Assembly: GCF_918797525.1 (NCBI RefSeq)
Contig: NZ_OU963893.1
Coordinates: forward strand, 1,550,001-1,614,000
Length of the DNA: 64,000 nt
Source of the DNA: an unidentified bacterial endosymbiont
Lineage (GTDB): Bacteria; Pseudomonadota; Gammaproteobacteria; Enterobacterales; Enterobacteriaceae
Direction: 5' to 3'
Shown here piece after piece: positions 37,948 through 47,971 of the stretch (the first letter of the stretch is position 1; every line of letters starts with the position of its first letter). Both the position numbers and the translations under genes were made by a program. The notes beneath the pieces are model-generated. The model was given only the letters and a program-made list of their open reading frames with translations. It was not told the origin of the DNA and searched no databases.

Positions 37948-38660
37948 TTGAGATTATTCAGGAGTACTGGAAATCGCTGCTGTGGACAGATGGTTATCGC
38001 TTTACCGGTGTGGCGATCACCCTGTGGCTGCTGATTGCTTCCGTGGTGATGGGCGGCATTCTGGCGGTGTTTCTCGCCATTGGTCGCGTATCGAATAACA
38101 AATTCATTCGCTTCCCTGTCTGGCTGTTCACCTACGTATTCCGCGGCACGCCGCTGTACGTGCAACTGTTGGTATTCTACTCAGGAATGTATACGCTGGA
38201 GATCGTGAAAGGCACCGAGATGCTGAACGCCTTCTTCCGCAGTGGTTTGAACTGTACGTTGCTGGCGTTGACGCTTAATACCTGCGCCTATACCACCGAA
38301 ATTTTCGCCGGCGCCATCCGCGCCGTGCCTTACGGTGAAATCGAGGCGGGGCGCGCGTACGGCTTCTCTTCGGTGAAGCTCTATCGCTGCATTATTCTGC
38401 CTTCAGCGCTGCGTATCTCGCTGCCTGCGTACAGCAACGAAGTGATTTTGATGCTGCACTCGACCGCGCTGGCTTTTACCGCGACGGTGCCGGACTTACT
38501 GAAAATCGCGCGCGATATCAACTCCGCTACCTACCAGCCGTTTACCGCGTTTGGCATTGCAGCAGTGCTTTACTTGATGATCTCCTGGGTCCTGATTAGC
38601 CTGTTCCGTAAGGCTGAAAAACGCTGGTTGCAGCACATAAAACCGTCTTCGACGCACTGA
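37944..38660 (+). CDS. hisM: HisM, histidine/lysine/arginine ABC transporter permease
   Basis: HisM is the second permease subunit. The 238-residue product starts at a GTG inside the hisQ stop. It has five membrane segments and the EAA loop [20 protein letters not shown]. Overlap with hisQ and a 5-bp gap to hisP show one transcript. Confidence 0.97.
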   Translation: MIEIIQEYWKSLLWTDGYRFTGVAITLWLLIASVVMGGILAVFLAIGRVSNNKFIRFPVWLFTYVFRGTPLYVQLLVFYSGMYTLEIVKGTEMLNAFFRSGLNCTLLALTLNTCAYTTEIFAGAIRAVPYGEIEAGRAYGFSSVKLYRCIILPSALRISLPAYSNEVILMLHSTALAFTATVPDLLKIARDINSATYQPFTAFGIAAVLYLMISWVLISLFRKAEKRWLQHIKPSSTH

Positions 38661-38665
38661 GAATT

Positions 38666-39442
38666 ATGATGGCTGAGAATAAACTTAACGTTATCGACTT
38701 GCACAAGCGCTACGGCGAACATGAAGTGCTAAAAGGGGTGTCGCTGCAGGCTAACGCGGGCGACGTGATCAGTATTATCGGCTCATCCGGTTCCGGTAAA
38801 AGCACCTTCCTGCGCTGCATTAATTTCCTCGAAAAACCGAGCGAAGGCTCGATCACGGTGAGCGGGCAGAACATCAACCTGGTGCGGGATAAGGATGGCC
38901 AGCTTAAGGTGGCGGATAAGCATCAACTGCGCCTGCTGCGTACGCGGCTGACGATGGTTTTCCAGCATTTCAACCTCTGGAGCCATATGACGGTGCTGGA
39001 GAATGTAATGGAAGCGCCGATTCAGGTGCTGGGCCTGAGCAAGCACGAAGCCCGCGAGCGAGCGGTGAAATACCTGGCGAAAGTGGGTATCGACGAGCGT
39101 CAGCAGATGAAGTACCCGGTGCACTTGTCCGGCGGCCAGCAGCAGCGCGTCTCTATCGCCCGTGCGCTGGCAATGGAACCGGAAGTACTCCTGTTCGACG
39201 AGCCGACCTCGGCGCTGGATCCGGAACTCGTCGGGGAGGTGCTGCGCATCATGCAGAAGCTGGCCGAAGAGGGCAAAACGATGGTGGTGGTGACGCACGA
39301 GATGGGCTTTGCCCGAAACGTCTCTAACCATGTCATTTTCCTGCATCAGGGTAAAATCGAAGAGCAGGGGCATCCGGATGAGGTATTAGCCAACCCGCAA
39401 AGCTTGCGTCTGCAGCAATTCCTGAAGGGATCGTTAAAGTAG
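38666..39442 (+). CDS. hisP: HisP, histidine/lysine/arginine ABC transporter ATPase
   Basis: HisP is the ATP-hydrolysing dimer of the importer. The 258-residue product has Walker [10 protein letters not shown] (39-47), the LSGGQQQR signature (154-161), Walker B LLFDEP (175-180) and the switch His in [10 protein letters not shown]. It closes the argT-hisJQMP cluster and is followed by a strong palindrome. Confidence 0.98.
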   Translation: MMAENKLNVIDLHKRYGEHEVLKGVSLQANAGDVISIIGSSGSGKSTFLRCINFLEKPSEGSITVSGQNINLVRDKDGQLKVADKHQLRLLRTRLTMVFQHFNLWSHMTVLENVMEAPIQVLGLSKHEARERAVKYLAKVGIDERQQMKYPVHLSGGQQQRVSIARALAMEPEVLLFDEPTSALDPELVGEVLRIMQKLAEEGKTMVVVTHEMGFARNVSNHVIFLHQGKIEEQGHPDEVLANPQSLRLQQFLKGSLK

Positions 39443-39452
39443 TTTTGCCTTT

Positions 39453-39477
39453 CGCCCTCTCCCTGCAGGAGAGGGCG
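39453..39477. repeat. Extragenic palindrome after hisP
   Basis: CGCCCTCTCC (39453-39462) and GGAGAGGGCG (39468-39477) are perfect 10-bp arms around CTGCA. It belongs with the similar palindromes at 15867 and 37196. It also may act as terminator for hisP. Confidence 0.7.
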
Positions 39478-39686
39478 TCAGACCGCACCGTACTCCAGCC
39501 GATACACCCAGTCGTCAAAATACACGCCGTCAATCTCGTACGCCTTCACCAGCACCTGCGTGCGTACAAATCCGGCTTTCTCTAACCGGCAGGCACGACG
39601 GTATCGCCAATATCCGCCTTTTCAGCGTTTTCCGCGCTGATTTGCAAACCAATATCGCCGAGCGGGGTTTCATCTGACAGTAACAT
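39478..39686 (-). pseudogene. GNAT acetyltransferase remnant
   Basis: One minus-strand frame gives WRYRRACRLEKAGFVRTQVL followed by VKAYEIDGVYFDDWVYRLEY and a stop at 39478. The pattern LEKAGF…GVYFDDWVYRLE is the C-terminal motif of GNAT N-acetyltransferases of the RimJ/RimL type. Upstream, another frame opens with an ATG at 39686 (MLLSDETPLGDIGLQISAEN) that I cannot place. The first two thirds of an acetyltransferase, with its acetyl-CoA P-loop, are missing. K-12 has yfcI at this place; this is a different gene, now broken. Confidence 0.6.
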
Positions 39687-39688
39687 AC

Positions 39689-40582
39689 TCACTGAACCAC
39701 ATTCCCCAGCGCCTCGTCTACATCATACCAGCGGAACGCAAACCCGGCCGCTTCCAGCCGTTTCGGCAGCGCGCGTTGTCCGCCCAGCACCAGCACCGAT
39801 GATTCCCCCATTAACAGCCGTATCACCGACGCGGGCACGCGCAGCACCGCCGGACGGCGCAGAGCGCGCCCTAACGCATGGGCAAACTGCTCATTACGCA
39901 CCGGATAGGGTGAAACCATATTAAATGGTCCGCGCAGGTCGTTATCCAGCAGCCAGAGAATACCGTTCACCATATCGTCGATGTGGATCCAGGCAAGATA
40001 CTGACGGCCGTTACCGATTGGCCCGCCGAGACCCAGCCTGAAGGGGGGAAGCATTTTGCCCAGAATACCGCCTTCTGACGCCAGTACCACGCCGGTACGC
40101 AGCAGGCAGACGCGCGTATTATCGCTTTGCGCGGCGCAGGCGAGGCGTTCCCACTGGGCGCAGAGTTTATGGGTAAACTCATTGTGCGGCGGCTCCTCTT
40201 CGGTCACCACCACCTCGCCGAGGTCGCCGTAATATCCCGTCGCGGAGCCCGAAATCAACACCGACGGCGGGGTGTGGCTGTTACGGATAAGCTCAACCAG
40301 CCTTTCGGTGAGGGTCCAGCGGCTGCTGCACAAGCGCTGCTTTTGCGCCTCGCTCCAGCGTTTATCCGCAATCGGTTCGCCCGCGAGGTTAATGACGGCG
40401 TCAAAACCGTCAAGATCCTGCTGCCCGGACAGTCCTTTCCAGAAGACGATCCCGGCGCCCAGCACCCGACGTGCTTTTTCAGGGCTGCGCGTGACCACGG
40501 TGATGTCGTGTTGCAACGACTGCAGGCGAAGAACGAGATGACGACCAATCAGGCCCGTACCGCCGGTCAGCAGAATCTTCAT
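39689..40582 (-). CDS. yfcH: YfcH, NAD(P)-dependent epimerase/dehydratase family protein
   Basis: The 297-residue product has the N-terminal Rossmann pattern [18 protein letters not shown] and [12 protein letters not shown] with the Tyr of the active-site motif, and a C-terminal DUF1731 domain ending in YDVDEAL. This matches E. coli YfcH of the SDR39U1 group. Substrate is unknown. folX lies 14 bp upstream on the same strand. Confidence 0.93.
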   Translation of the reverse strand: MKILLTGGTGLIGRHLVLRLQSLQHDITVVTRSPEKARRVLGAGIVFWKGLSGQQDLDGFDAVINLAGEPIADKRWSEAQKQRLCSSRWTLTERLVELIRNSHTPPSVLISGSATGYYGDLGEVVVTEEEPPHNEFTHKLCAQWERLACAAQSDNTRVCLLRTGVVLASEGGILGKMLPPFRLGLGGPIGNGRQYLAWIHIDDMVNGILWLLDNDLRGPFNMVSPYPVRNEQFAHALGRALRRPAVLRVPASVIRLLMGESSVLVLGGQRALPKRLEAAGFAFRWYDVDEALGNVVQ

Positions 40583-40596
40583 ACACTCTCCTGGTT

Positions 40597-40965
40597 TTAC
40601 GCCTCGCGCTGCCAGCTTAACGTCATTGAGACGGAATCGGCATAACGCAGGGCGTGGAGTTTATCGATCTCAACTTCAGCATAGGTGACCCACTGGTGTT
40701 CGCGTGCGATATCGAGCACATCCTGAGTTAATTTTTCAAGTAAAAAGAAACGGTTGTTTTCAACGTACTGGATGATGCTTTTGGTAATGGTGCGATAGTT
40801 CAGGGCGTCATTGATATCTTCGCTCGCGCGCGCCCTGTCGGCCGGGTAGTGGATCGCCACATTCACCACGATATCCTGACGGTTGGCAATCTCTTCCTCT
40901 TTGATGCCAATAAAGGTGCGCAGGCGTAAGTTTTTTATACGAATAACAGCGTCTTGCTGGGACAT
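40597..40965 (-). CDS. folX: FolX, dihydroneopterin triphosphate 2'-epimerase
   Basis: FolX epimerises dihydroneopterin triphosphate to the monapterin form, on the route to tetrahydromonapterin. The 122-residue product has the T-fold sequence [20 protein letters not shown] and the Glu-containing [19 protein letters not shown]. The ATG at 40965 gives [10 protein letters not shown], close to the 120-residue E. coli protein; the frame is open 21 codons further. Confidence 0.95.
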   Translation of the reverse strand: MSQQDAVIRIKNLRLRTFIGIKEEEIANRQDIVVNVAIHYPADRARASEDINDALNYRTITKSIIQYVENNRFFLLEKLTQDVLDIAREHQWVTYAEVEIDKLHALRYADSVSMTLSWQREA

Positions 40966-41040
40966 TGCAGGTCTTCTCCGGGTCAGTATTTCCTCCCCAT
41001 AATACATGAGCGCAACGCGTGCGCCCAACCAGGCGCAGAG

Positions 41041-41670
41041 TTAAATCTGCTGGATTTTTTGCATCGCGCGTTCGGTGGCCGGGCGGTTGCGAATGCGCTC
41101 AAACCAATTGTTCACCGCAGGGTAAGACGCTAAATCGATACGGTGACGCTCATGGCTATTCACCCACGGCCAGCAGGCGATATCGGCAATGCTGTAATGG
41201 TCGCCGCCGAGCCACGGCGTTTTCTCCAGCCGACGGTTGAGGACGCCATACAGCCGCTGTGTTTCAACCTGATAACGCTCGATAGCGTAAGGGATAGGCT
41301 GCGGGGCAAAGGCGGTAAAGTGATGATTTTGTCCGAGCATCGGACCGAAGCCGCTCGTCTGCCAGAAAAGCCATTGCAGCGTCTGGTGGCGTTCGCGCAG
41401 TTCGCCGCTGAGCAATTTGCCGGTTTTCTCCGCCAGATAAAGCAAAATCTCCCCGGATTCAAAAAGACTCAGTGGTTTGCCGCCGTCTTCCGGCAGGTTA
41501 TCGATAATGGCCGGAATTTTATTATTGGGCGATATCGCCAGAAAAACCGGTCTGAACTGATCGCCTTTACTGATTTCGACGCGAATGATGCGATACTCCA
41601 GCTCGGCTTCTTCAAGAAAAAGGGTGATTTTATGGCCGTTTGGGGTAGGGGCATAGTAAAGGTCGATCAT
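41041..41670 (-). CDS. yfcG: YfcG, glutathione-dependent disulfide-bond oxidoreductase
   Basis: YfcG is a GST-fold protein with strong disulfide reductase activity toward glutathionylated substrates. The 209-residue product starts MIDLYYAPTPNGHKITLFLEE. The Thr and Asn of APTPNGHK, which contact glutathione in this subgroup, are present. The NNKIPAI cis-Pro motif and SLFESGEILLYLAEK follow. The C-terminal helical domain has YSIADIACWPWV. It is somewhat shorter at the C-terminus than E. coli YfcG. It is divergent from yfcF. Confidence 0.94.
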   Translation of the reverse strand: MIDLYYAPTPNGHKITLFLEEAELEYRIIRVEISKGDQFRPVFLAISPNNKIPAIIDNLPEDGGKPLSLFESGEILLYLAEKTGKLLSGELRERHQTLQWLFWQTSGFGPMLGQNHHFTAFAPQPIPYAIERYQVETQRLYGVLNRRLEKTPWLGGDHYSIADIACWPWVNSHERHRIDLASYPAVNNWFERIRNRPATERAMQKIQQI

Positions 41671-41763
41671 TTTCAACTCCTGTCAGTGTGAAAGGTGATG
41701 CCATAAAAATCAGTATAGTGCCTGTTGTAAATCATGAGTTTTGATCAAGTGACAGCGGCATAA

Positions 41764-42453
<690 letters not shown>

Positions 42454-42506
42454 TAAGGTTCGGGGCTTCAGGTATGATAGGGGCCGTTTTTTCTGAGGAA
42501 ACACTG

Positions 42507-43058
42507 ATGAAACTAATGTTTGCGTCGGATATCCATGGATCGCTGCTCGCAACCGAGCGTATTCTTGCTCTGTTTGCCGAAAGCGAGGCGCAGTGGCTGG
42601 TGCTGCTGGGTGATGTGTTAAACCATGGCCCACGAAATGCCCTGCCGGAAGGCTACAACCCTGCGCAGGTGGCGGAAACGCTCAACCAATACGCCTCACG
42701 AATTATTGCCGTTCGCGGCAACTGCGACAGTGAAGTGGACCAGATGCTACTGCATTTTCCGCTGACTGCGCCCTGGCAGCAGGTGCTGTTGAAAAATTGC
42801 CGTCTGTTTTTAACGCATGGTCATCTTTATGGCCCGGATACTCTGCCTGCGCTCGCGGCTGGCGATGTCCTGGTTTACGGTCATACTCATATTCCGGTTG
42901 CGGAAAAACGCGGGGAGATTTATCACGTTAACCCTGGTTCGGTCAGTATCCCCAAAGGCGGGTATCCGGCGAGCTATGGCCTATTCGATGAGAATACCTT
43001 TAGCGTAATCGCACTTAATGATCAGCAAGTTATTGCGCAGGTAGCGATTAATCCGTAA
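42507..43058 (+). CDS. yfcE: YfcE, metal-dependent phosphodiesterase
   Basis: YfcE is a manganese-dependent phosphodiesterase active on model substrates; the natural substrate is unclear. The 183-residue product has the calcineurin-like metal motifs: Asp8 and His10 in [16 protein letters not shown], the GNCD, THGH and GHTH motifs. All metal ligands appear intact. It lies between yfcF and yfcD on the same strand. Confidence 0.94.
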   Translation: MKLMFASDIHGSLLATERILALFAESEAQWLVLLGDVLNHGPRNALPEGYNPAQVAETLNQYASRIIAVRGNCDSEVDQMLLHFPLTAPWQQVLLKNCRLFLTHGHLYGPDTLPALAAGDVLVYGHTHIPVAEKRGEIYHVNPGSVSIPKGGYPASYGLFDENTFSVIALNDQQVIAQVAINP

Positions 43059-43113
43059 GTTACACCTCAACTGCAAACGCGCCGAAAGAGCGCTTAGACG
43101 AGAAGGTTTCCCG

Positions 43114-43680
43114 ATGGTGGAGCAGAGTCATTTGGCAAGTACAGAGTGGGTTGACATTGTCAGCGAAGAGAATGAAGTGATCGCGCAGGCCAGCCGCGAA
43201 CAAATGCGTGCAGAGCGTTTGCGTCACCGCGCGACCTATATCGTGGTGCATGACGGTATGGGCAAAATTCTGGTCCAGCGTCGCACGGACAGCAAAGATT
43301 TTCTGCCGGGTATGCTGGATGCCACCGCCGGCGGCGTCGTCCAGGCGGATGAAGTGCTGCTGGATTCCGCCCGTCGTGAGGCAGAAGAAGAGTTAGGTAT
43401 CGCCGGCGTGCCGTTCGCTGAGCACGGTCAGTTCTATTTCGAGGACGAAAATTGCCGCGTCTGGGGCGGGCTTTTCAGCTGCGTCTCCCACGGGCCTTTC
43501 GCGCTGCAGGAAGAAGAGGTGAGTGAAGTTAGCTGGATGACGCCGGAAGAGATTACCGCGCGTTGCGACGAGTTCACGCCGGATTCGCTAAAAGCGCTGG
43601 CGCTGTGGATGACCCGCAACGCCAAAAACGAATCCACTAAACCAGAAAATAAACCGGCAAAAGAGGAAGAGGCTGAATAA
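43114..43680 (+). CDS. yfcD: YfcD, Nudix hydrolase
   Basis: The 188-residue product has the Nudix box from [20 protein letters not shown] to LGI (73-96) matching G-X5-E-X7-RE-X2-EE-X-G, within a fold resembling isopentenyl-diphosphate isomerase. E. coli YfcD has no settled substrate. The C-terminal tail ([17 protein letters not shown]) is Lys/Glu-rich and longer than in E. coli. Only three bases separate its stop from the end of the convergent LacI gene. Confidence 0.93.
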   Translation: MVEQSHLASTEWVDIVSEENEVIAQASREQMRAERLRHRATYIVVHDGMGKILVQRRTDSKDFLPGMLDATAGGVVQADEVLLDSARREAEEELGIAGVPFAEHGQFYFEDENCRVWGGLFSCVSHGPFALQEEEVSEVSWMTPEEITARCDEFTPDSLKALALWMTRNAKNESTKPENKPAKEEEAE

Positions 43681-43683
43681 GCC

Positions 43684-44703
43684 TTAACAACTCTCCCTCA
43701 CGCACAGGCTGGACGCGATAGGTTTATGGTCGCGCCAGTCTCCGTCATGCAAACGTTCCAGCAGCGCTTTGCCCGCTTCAATACCAATCTTACGATGCGG
43801 AACTGCCATCGTGGTCAGCGGCGGCTGACAAACGCGGCTAACGTCGCTATCGCCAAACCCCACCACGGCAAGGTCGTCCGGCACTTTGATGCGTCTGCGC
43901 TGGCACTCATAGAGCACGCCGCAGGCCAGTTCATCGGCAACACACACCAGCGCATCCAGCTCCGGCCACGCCAGTAAAAACTCCGGTAGCTGAGCGGCCC
44001 CCGTGGAAAAGCTCGGCGGCATGGCGGCGTTAATCACCCTGTTTGGCGACATATGGTGGCGCAGCATCGCTTTGTACCAGCCCTGAAGGTGTTGCTGGAA
44101 GATCCACTGTTCCTGGTTAGCACATAGTATGCCAATGTTCTGATAGCCCCGCCTAATGACCATCTCCGTGAGCTCGTACATGGCCGCGACGTTATCTATA
44201 CCGATGTTCATATCGAGAGGATCGGCGCGCATCGCCCCTATCTCCATCACCGGGATGGAGGAATTTTTCAGCCAGTGGCGGACAGTGTCAGTATGTTCAA
44301 CGCTGAGCAAAATAGCGGCGGCAATATTCGAGGCCAGCAGCGTTTCGAGCAACTTCTCTTCCTGTTCAAGACGATGCTGGGATTCCGCCAGCATAATCTG
44401 GTATCCGGCAGGCTGTAGCACCTGCTGTAGCCCGGCAAACATCTCCGAGCAACCCGCTTCAGAGAGATTAGGAACCACCATCGCAATCGTCCACGATGAT
44501 GCCGACGCCAGCGCGCTGGCCGCGAGATTGGGCATGTATCCCAGCTCTTGTACTGCGCTTTCGATTTTTTCTCGCAGTTTATCGGAAACCTGTTCAGGCG
44601 TGCGGAGTGCACGGGACACGGTCATGGTGCCCACACCGGCAAGCTGTGCGACATCGGCGAGTGTCACTTTGCCGGTACTGCGCCGTTTTCGGGTTAAAGA
44701 CAT
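43684..44703 (-). CDS. LacI/GntR-type repressor of the PTS-transketolase operon
   Basis: The 339-residue product (MSLTRKRRSTGKVTLADVAQ) has a LacI helix-turn-helix VTLADVAQLAGVGTMTVSRA, the hinge with LAASALAS, and a sugar-binding-like domain with DLAVVGFGDSDVSRVCQPPLT. Overall it resembles the gluconate regulator GntR. The ATG at 44703 follows GGAAGAGGT. Two copies of GATAGCGCTATC stand between it and the PTS genes, so it very probably represses them and itself. The effector is unknown. Confidence 0.88.
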   Translation of the reverse strand: MSLTRKRRSTGKVTLADVAQLAGVGTMTVSRALRTPEQVSDKLREKIESAVQELGYMPNLAASALASASSWTIAMVVPNLSEAGCSEMFAGLQQVLQPAGYQIMLAESQHRLEQEEKLLETLLASNIAAAILLSVEHTDTVRHWLKNSSIPVMEIGAMRADPLDMNIGIDNVAAMYELTEMVIRRGYQNIGILCANQEQWIFQQHLQGWYKAMLRHHMSPNRVINAAMPPSFSTGAAQLPEFLLAWPELDALVCVADELACGVLYECQRRRIKVPDDLAVVGFGDSDVSRVCQPPLTTMAVPHRKIGIEAGKALLERLHDGDWRDHKPIASSLCVRESC

Positions 44704-44813
44704 ACCTCTTCCTGCTGACAGGACGCGACTCATTTCATCCTTCGCTTCACGTGACTGGCAGTATACGCCTTAAACCCCTTTTTTTGCTGTGATTTGATGC
44801 GATGATTGCAATT

Positions 44814-44827
44814 TGATAGCGCTATCA
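44814..44827. promoter_or_regulatory. LacI-family operator O1 (GATAGCGCTATC)
   Basis: TGATAGCGCTATCA is a perfect 14-bp palindrome with a central CG, typical of LacI/GntR operators. It lies between the divergent repressor and PTS genes. Confidence 0.8.
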
Positions 44828-44847
44828 CATTTATGCATGTTCGTGAA

Positions 44848-44861
44848 TGATAGCGCTATCT
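44848..44861. promoter_or_regulatory. LacI-family operator O2 (GATAGCGCTATC)
   Basis: TGATAGCGCTATCT repeats the same palindrome 34 bp (centre to centre) from O1, about three helical turns, which suits cooperative binding on one face. Confidence 0.8.
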
Positions 44862-44862
44862 T

Positions 44863-44878
44863 TGTGATCCTGATCGCA
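44863..44878 (+). promoter_or_regulatory. CRP-like site upstream of the PTS operon
   Basis: TGTGA-TCCTGA-TCGCA has one perfect and one near-perfect CRP half-site with six-base spacing. It directly follows O2 and lies 62 bp upstream of the first PTS gene. Confidence 0.6.
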
Positions 44879-44939
44879 GTCAATTGCGGAAGGGTTGAAT
44901 AAAGTTTGTCCATCTTTTGCGATATGGCGGGAGTGAAAA

Positions 44940-45383
44940 GTGCTCAAAAAGTGGATATATGATACAACCATTACGCTGTTAGATAGCGTAGAGGACTGGC
45001 AGCAAGCGCTGGATCGGTGCGCGAAACCTTTGCTGGATTTACAGGTTATCTCACCGGAATACGTCGCGGCGATTGTCGAGCAGCATCACACCTTAGGACC
45101 CTATTATGTGCTGGCGCCAGGGTTGGCCATGCCGCATGCGCGGCCGGAAGAGGGGGCGAAAGGACTCGGCCTGTCATTATTAAAACTGAAACAAGGCGTC
45201 GCTTTTGGTGCCGGAGAATTTGACCCGGTGAATGTTATCGTGATGCTCGCGGCGCCGGACAAACATAGCCATATCGAAATGATCTCCGCGCTGGCTGAAT
45301 TATTTTCCAGCGACCAGGACATGGCTGAATTACATCAGGCGAATACGCTGGAGGAGATAAAAACGATAATCGACCGCTTCTGA
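44940..45383 (+). CDS. PTS enzyme IIA component, UlaC/mannitol-fructose type
   Basis: The 147-residue product is a PTS IIA-2 domain. The likely phosphorylated His66 lies in APGLAMPHARPEEGAKG. The downstream FDPVNVIVMLAAPDKHSHIEMI is the usual second half of the site. It accepts phosphate from HPr and passes it to the IIB encoded next. The start is a GTG at 44940. It heads the operon IIA-IIB-IIC-transketolase N-transketolase C, with 76 bp to IIB. Nearest relatives in function are the ascorbate PTS proteins; substrate is not known. Confidence 0.88.
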   Translation: MLKKWIYDTTITLLDSVEDWQQALDRCAKPLLDLQVISPEYVAAIVEQHHTLGPYYVLAPGLAMPHARPEEGAKGLGLSLLKLKQGVAFGAGEFDPVNVIVMLAAPDKHSHIEMISALAELFSSDQDMAELHQANTLEEIKTIIDRF

Positions 45384-45459
45384 TTTAATTAATCCGGTTC
45401 ATCACCACATTACGCATCAGCGTGATGGGTCGTACTCTACTCAAAAGAAGGGGATAACA

Positions 45460-45732
45460 ATGAAAATTATGGCTATTTGCGGTTCCGGCCTGGGCAGTAG
45501 TTTTATGGTCGAAATGAATATTAAAAAGGTGCTCAAAAAGATGGATATTGAGGCCGATGTTGAACACTCCGATCTCTCTTCTGCAACGCCCGGCGCGGCC
45601 GATCTCTTCGTGATGGCGAAAGATATTGCGGCCAGCGCCAGCGTCCCGGAAGGCCAACTGGTGGTGATCAACAACATCATTGATATTAACGAGCTCGAAG
45701 CGCAACTGCGCGCCTGGTTCGCAAAACAATAA
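45460..45732 (+). CDS. PTS enzyme IIB component, UlaB-like
   Basis: The 90-residue product begins MKIMAICGSGLGSSFMVEMN; Cys7 in CGSGLGSSF is the phosphorylation site of lactose/ascorbate-type IIB proteins. It receives phosphate from IIA and transfers it to the sugar during IIC transport. An AGAAGGGG site precedes its start. It is a free-standing domain in a split PTS of the Ula pattern. Confidence 0.9.
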   Translation: MKIMAICGSGLGSSFMVEMNIKKVLKKMDIEADVEHSDLSSATPGAADLFVMAKDIAASASVPEGQLVVINNIIDINELEAQLRAWFAKQ

Positions 45733-45752
45733 CCCTGATTGGCGAGGTGGAT

Positions 45753-47144
45753 ATGTTTATCCTTGAAACGCTGAATTTCGTTGTTGATATTTTAAAGGTC
45801 CCTTCGGTACTGGTGGGGTTAATTGCCTTAATTGGCCTTGTCGCGCAAAAAAAAGCTTTTTCTGATGTGGTGAAAGGGACGATTAAAACCATTCTTGGTT
45901 TTATTGTTCTGGGCGGCGGGGCCACGGTGCTGGTCGGGTCGTTAAACCCATTAGGCGGCATGTTCGAGCACGCTTTTGATATTCAGGGCATTATTCCGAA
46001 CAATGAAGCTATTGTGTCGATTGCCCTGGAAAAATACGGTGCCTCAACTGCGCTGATTATGGCCTTCGGTATGGTGGCGAATATCATTGTCGCCCGCTTC
46101 ACCCGTCTGAAGTACATCTTCCTGACCGGCCACCACACCTTCTACATGGCGTGCATGATAGGCGTGATCCTGACGGTGGCCGGCTTTGAAGGCGTGGGGC
46201 TGGTGTTTACCGGTTCACTGATCCTCGGGCTGATCATGGCTTTCTTCCCGGCGATTGCCCAGCGTTATATGAAACGCATCACTGGCAATGATGACATCGC
46301 CTTTGGCCACTTCGGTACCCTTGGCTACGTGCTTTCGGGCTGGCTTGGCAGCAAGTGCGGCAAGGGCTCGCGCTCGACCGAAGAGATGAACCTGCCGAAA
46401 AACCTGAGCTTCCTGCGCGACAGCTCAATCTCCATTTCGCTGACCATGATGATTATCTACCTGATCATGGCGGTGAGCGCCGGGGGGGAGTACGTTGAAG
46501 CGACCTTCAGCGGCGGCCAGAACTACCTGGTGTACGCCATCATCATGGCGATTACCTTTGCGGCGGGTGTTTTCATCATCCTGCAGGGGGTGCGTTTGAT
46601 CCTGGCGGAAATTGTCCCGGCCTTTACCGGTTTCTCGGAAAAACTGGTGCCTAATGCGCGTCCTGCGCTGGACTGCCCGGTAGTCTACCCGTATGCGCCA
46701 AATGCGGTACTGATTGGCTTTTTGTTCAGCTTCCTTGGCGGACTGGTCGGGCTGTTCATCTGCGGGCAGTTTAGCTGGGTACTGATCCTGCCCGGAGTGG
46801 TGCCGCACTTCTTCACCGGCGCGACCGCAGGCGTATTCGGTAACGCCACCGGCGGGCGTCGCGGGGCGATGATCGGCGCCTTCGCCAACGGACTGTTGAT
46901 CACCTTCCTGCCGGTGCTGTTGTTGCCGGTACTGGGGGCGATTGGTTTTGCTAACACCACCTTCTCGGATGCCGACTTTGGGGCCGTCGGGATTGTGCTG
47001 GGCAACCTGGCGCGCTTCCTGCCGCCGCTTGCCATCACCGGGCTGGTAGTGGCGTTATTCGCGCTGCTGGTGGCGTATAACGTCTTCGCTAAAAACAAAC
47101 CTACGGGCGGTAGCGCACAGGAAAATACCGGAGCCAAATTATGA
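45753..47144 (+). CDS. PTS enzyme IIC component, UlaA/SgaT family
   Basis: The 463-residue integral membrane protein matches the ascorbate-type UlaA/SgaT family. It has VVKGTIKTILGFIVLGGGATVL near the start, TGHHTFYMACMIGV, GDDD-like loop GNDDIAFGHFG and the late PNAVLIGFLFSFLGGLVGL segment. There are about ten hydrophobic segments. I favour the ATG at 45753 because GAGGT lies 4-8 bases before it; a GTG two codons earlier is too close. Its stop overlaps the transketolase N start by four bases, which ties the imported sugar to the transketolase. Confidence 0.88.
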   Translation: MFILETLNFVVDILKVPSVLVGLIALIGLVAQKKAFSDVVKGTIKTILGFIVLGGGATVLVGSLNPLGGMFEHAFDIQGIIPNNEAIVSIALEKYGASTALIMAFGMVANIIVARFTRLKYIFLTGHHTFYMACMIGVILTVAGFEGVGLVFTGSLILGLIMAFFPAIAQRYMKRITGNDDIAFGHFGTLGYVLSGWLGSKCGKGSRSTEEMNLPKNLSFLRDSSISISLTMMIIYLIMAVSAGGEYVEATFSGGQNYLVYAIIMAITFAAGVFIILQGVRLILAEIVPAFTGFSEKLVPNARPALDCPVVYPYAPNAVLIGFLFSFLGGLVGLFICGQFSWVLILPGVVPHFFTGATAGVFGNATGGRRGAMIGAFANGLLITFLPVLLLPVLGAIGFANTTFSDADFGAVGIVLGNLARFLPPLAITGLVVALFALLVAYNVFAKNKPTGGSAQENTGAKL

Positions 47145-47971
47145 GTGAGCATGAGATAACCGACCTGGCGCGTCAAATCCGTCTTGAAACGCTGAAATCA
47201 CTGACGCAACTGGGCTTTGGGCATTACGGCGGTAGTATGTCGGTCGTCGAGACGCTGGCCGTACTGTATGGTGCCGTGATGAAAATCGACCCAGCCGAAC
47301 CGGACTGGCCGGAGCGAGACTACTTTGTTCTGTCGAAAGGTCACGCCGGACCGGCACTCTACAGTACCCTCGCGATTAAGGGTTATTTTCCGGTGGAAGA
47401 GCTGAGCACGCTGAACCAGAACGGCACGCGCCTGCCAAGCCACCCGGATCGCCTGAAGACCCGCGGCGTGGATGCGACCACCGGCTCGCTGGGGCAGGGC
47501 ATTTCCATCGCCGGCGGGATGGCGCTATCGCACAAGCTGGCTGGCAGGCCAAATCGGGTATTTTGCATCGTCGGCGACGGTGAGTTAAACGAAGGCCAGT
47601 GCTGGGAAGCGTTCCAGTTTATCGCCCATCATCGCCTGAACAATCTCACGGTGTTCGTCGACTGGAACAAACAGCAACTCGACGGTGAACTGGATGAAAT
47701 CATCTGCGCCTTCGACCTTGAAGGAAAATTCCGCGCTTTTGGTTACGATGTCGTGACGGTGAAAGGGGACGACATCCCGGCGCTGCTGGAGGTCACGTCG
47801 CTGATCCCGGAGGAGGATGCCCGTCCGCTGGTGGTGATCCTTGACAGCATCAAAGGTCAGGGGGTGCCATATCTGGAACAGTTGAGTAACTCTCACCACC
47901 TGCGTCTGACCGAGGAGAGTAAAGCGGCGCTCAACGAGACGATTCGCCAACTGGAGGCTACACATGATTAA
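47141..47971 (+). CDS. Transketolase, N-terminal (TPP-binding) subunit
   Basis: This 276-residue protein equals the first third of a full transketolase. It has GFGHYGGSMS (His28), LSKGHAGPALYS (His68), GSLGQGISIAGGMAL, and the thiamine-diphosphate motif starting GDGELNEGQ (145-153) and ending at VDWNKQQLDG (Asn176). It needs the second subunit for the Glu that activates TPP. Split transketolases occur in dedicated sugar-catabolic operons such as the apulose-4-phosphate enzymes AptA/AptB. The start overlaps the IIC stop (ATGA) and its stop overlaps the next gene by eight bases. Confidence 0.9.
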   Translation: MSEHEITDLARQIRLETLKSLTQLGFGHYGGSMSVVETLAVLYGAVMKIDPAEPDWPERDYFVLSKGHAGPALYSTLAIKGYFPVEELSTLNQNGTRLPSHPDRLKTRGVDATTGSLGQGISIAGGMALSHKLAGRPNRVFCIVGDGELNEGQCWEAFQFIAHHRLNNLTVFVDWNKQQLDGELDEIICAFDLEGKFRAFGYDVVTVKGDDIPALLEVTSLIPEEDARPLVVILDSIKGQGVPYLEQLSNSHHLRLTEESKAALNETIRQLEATHD

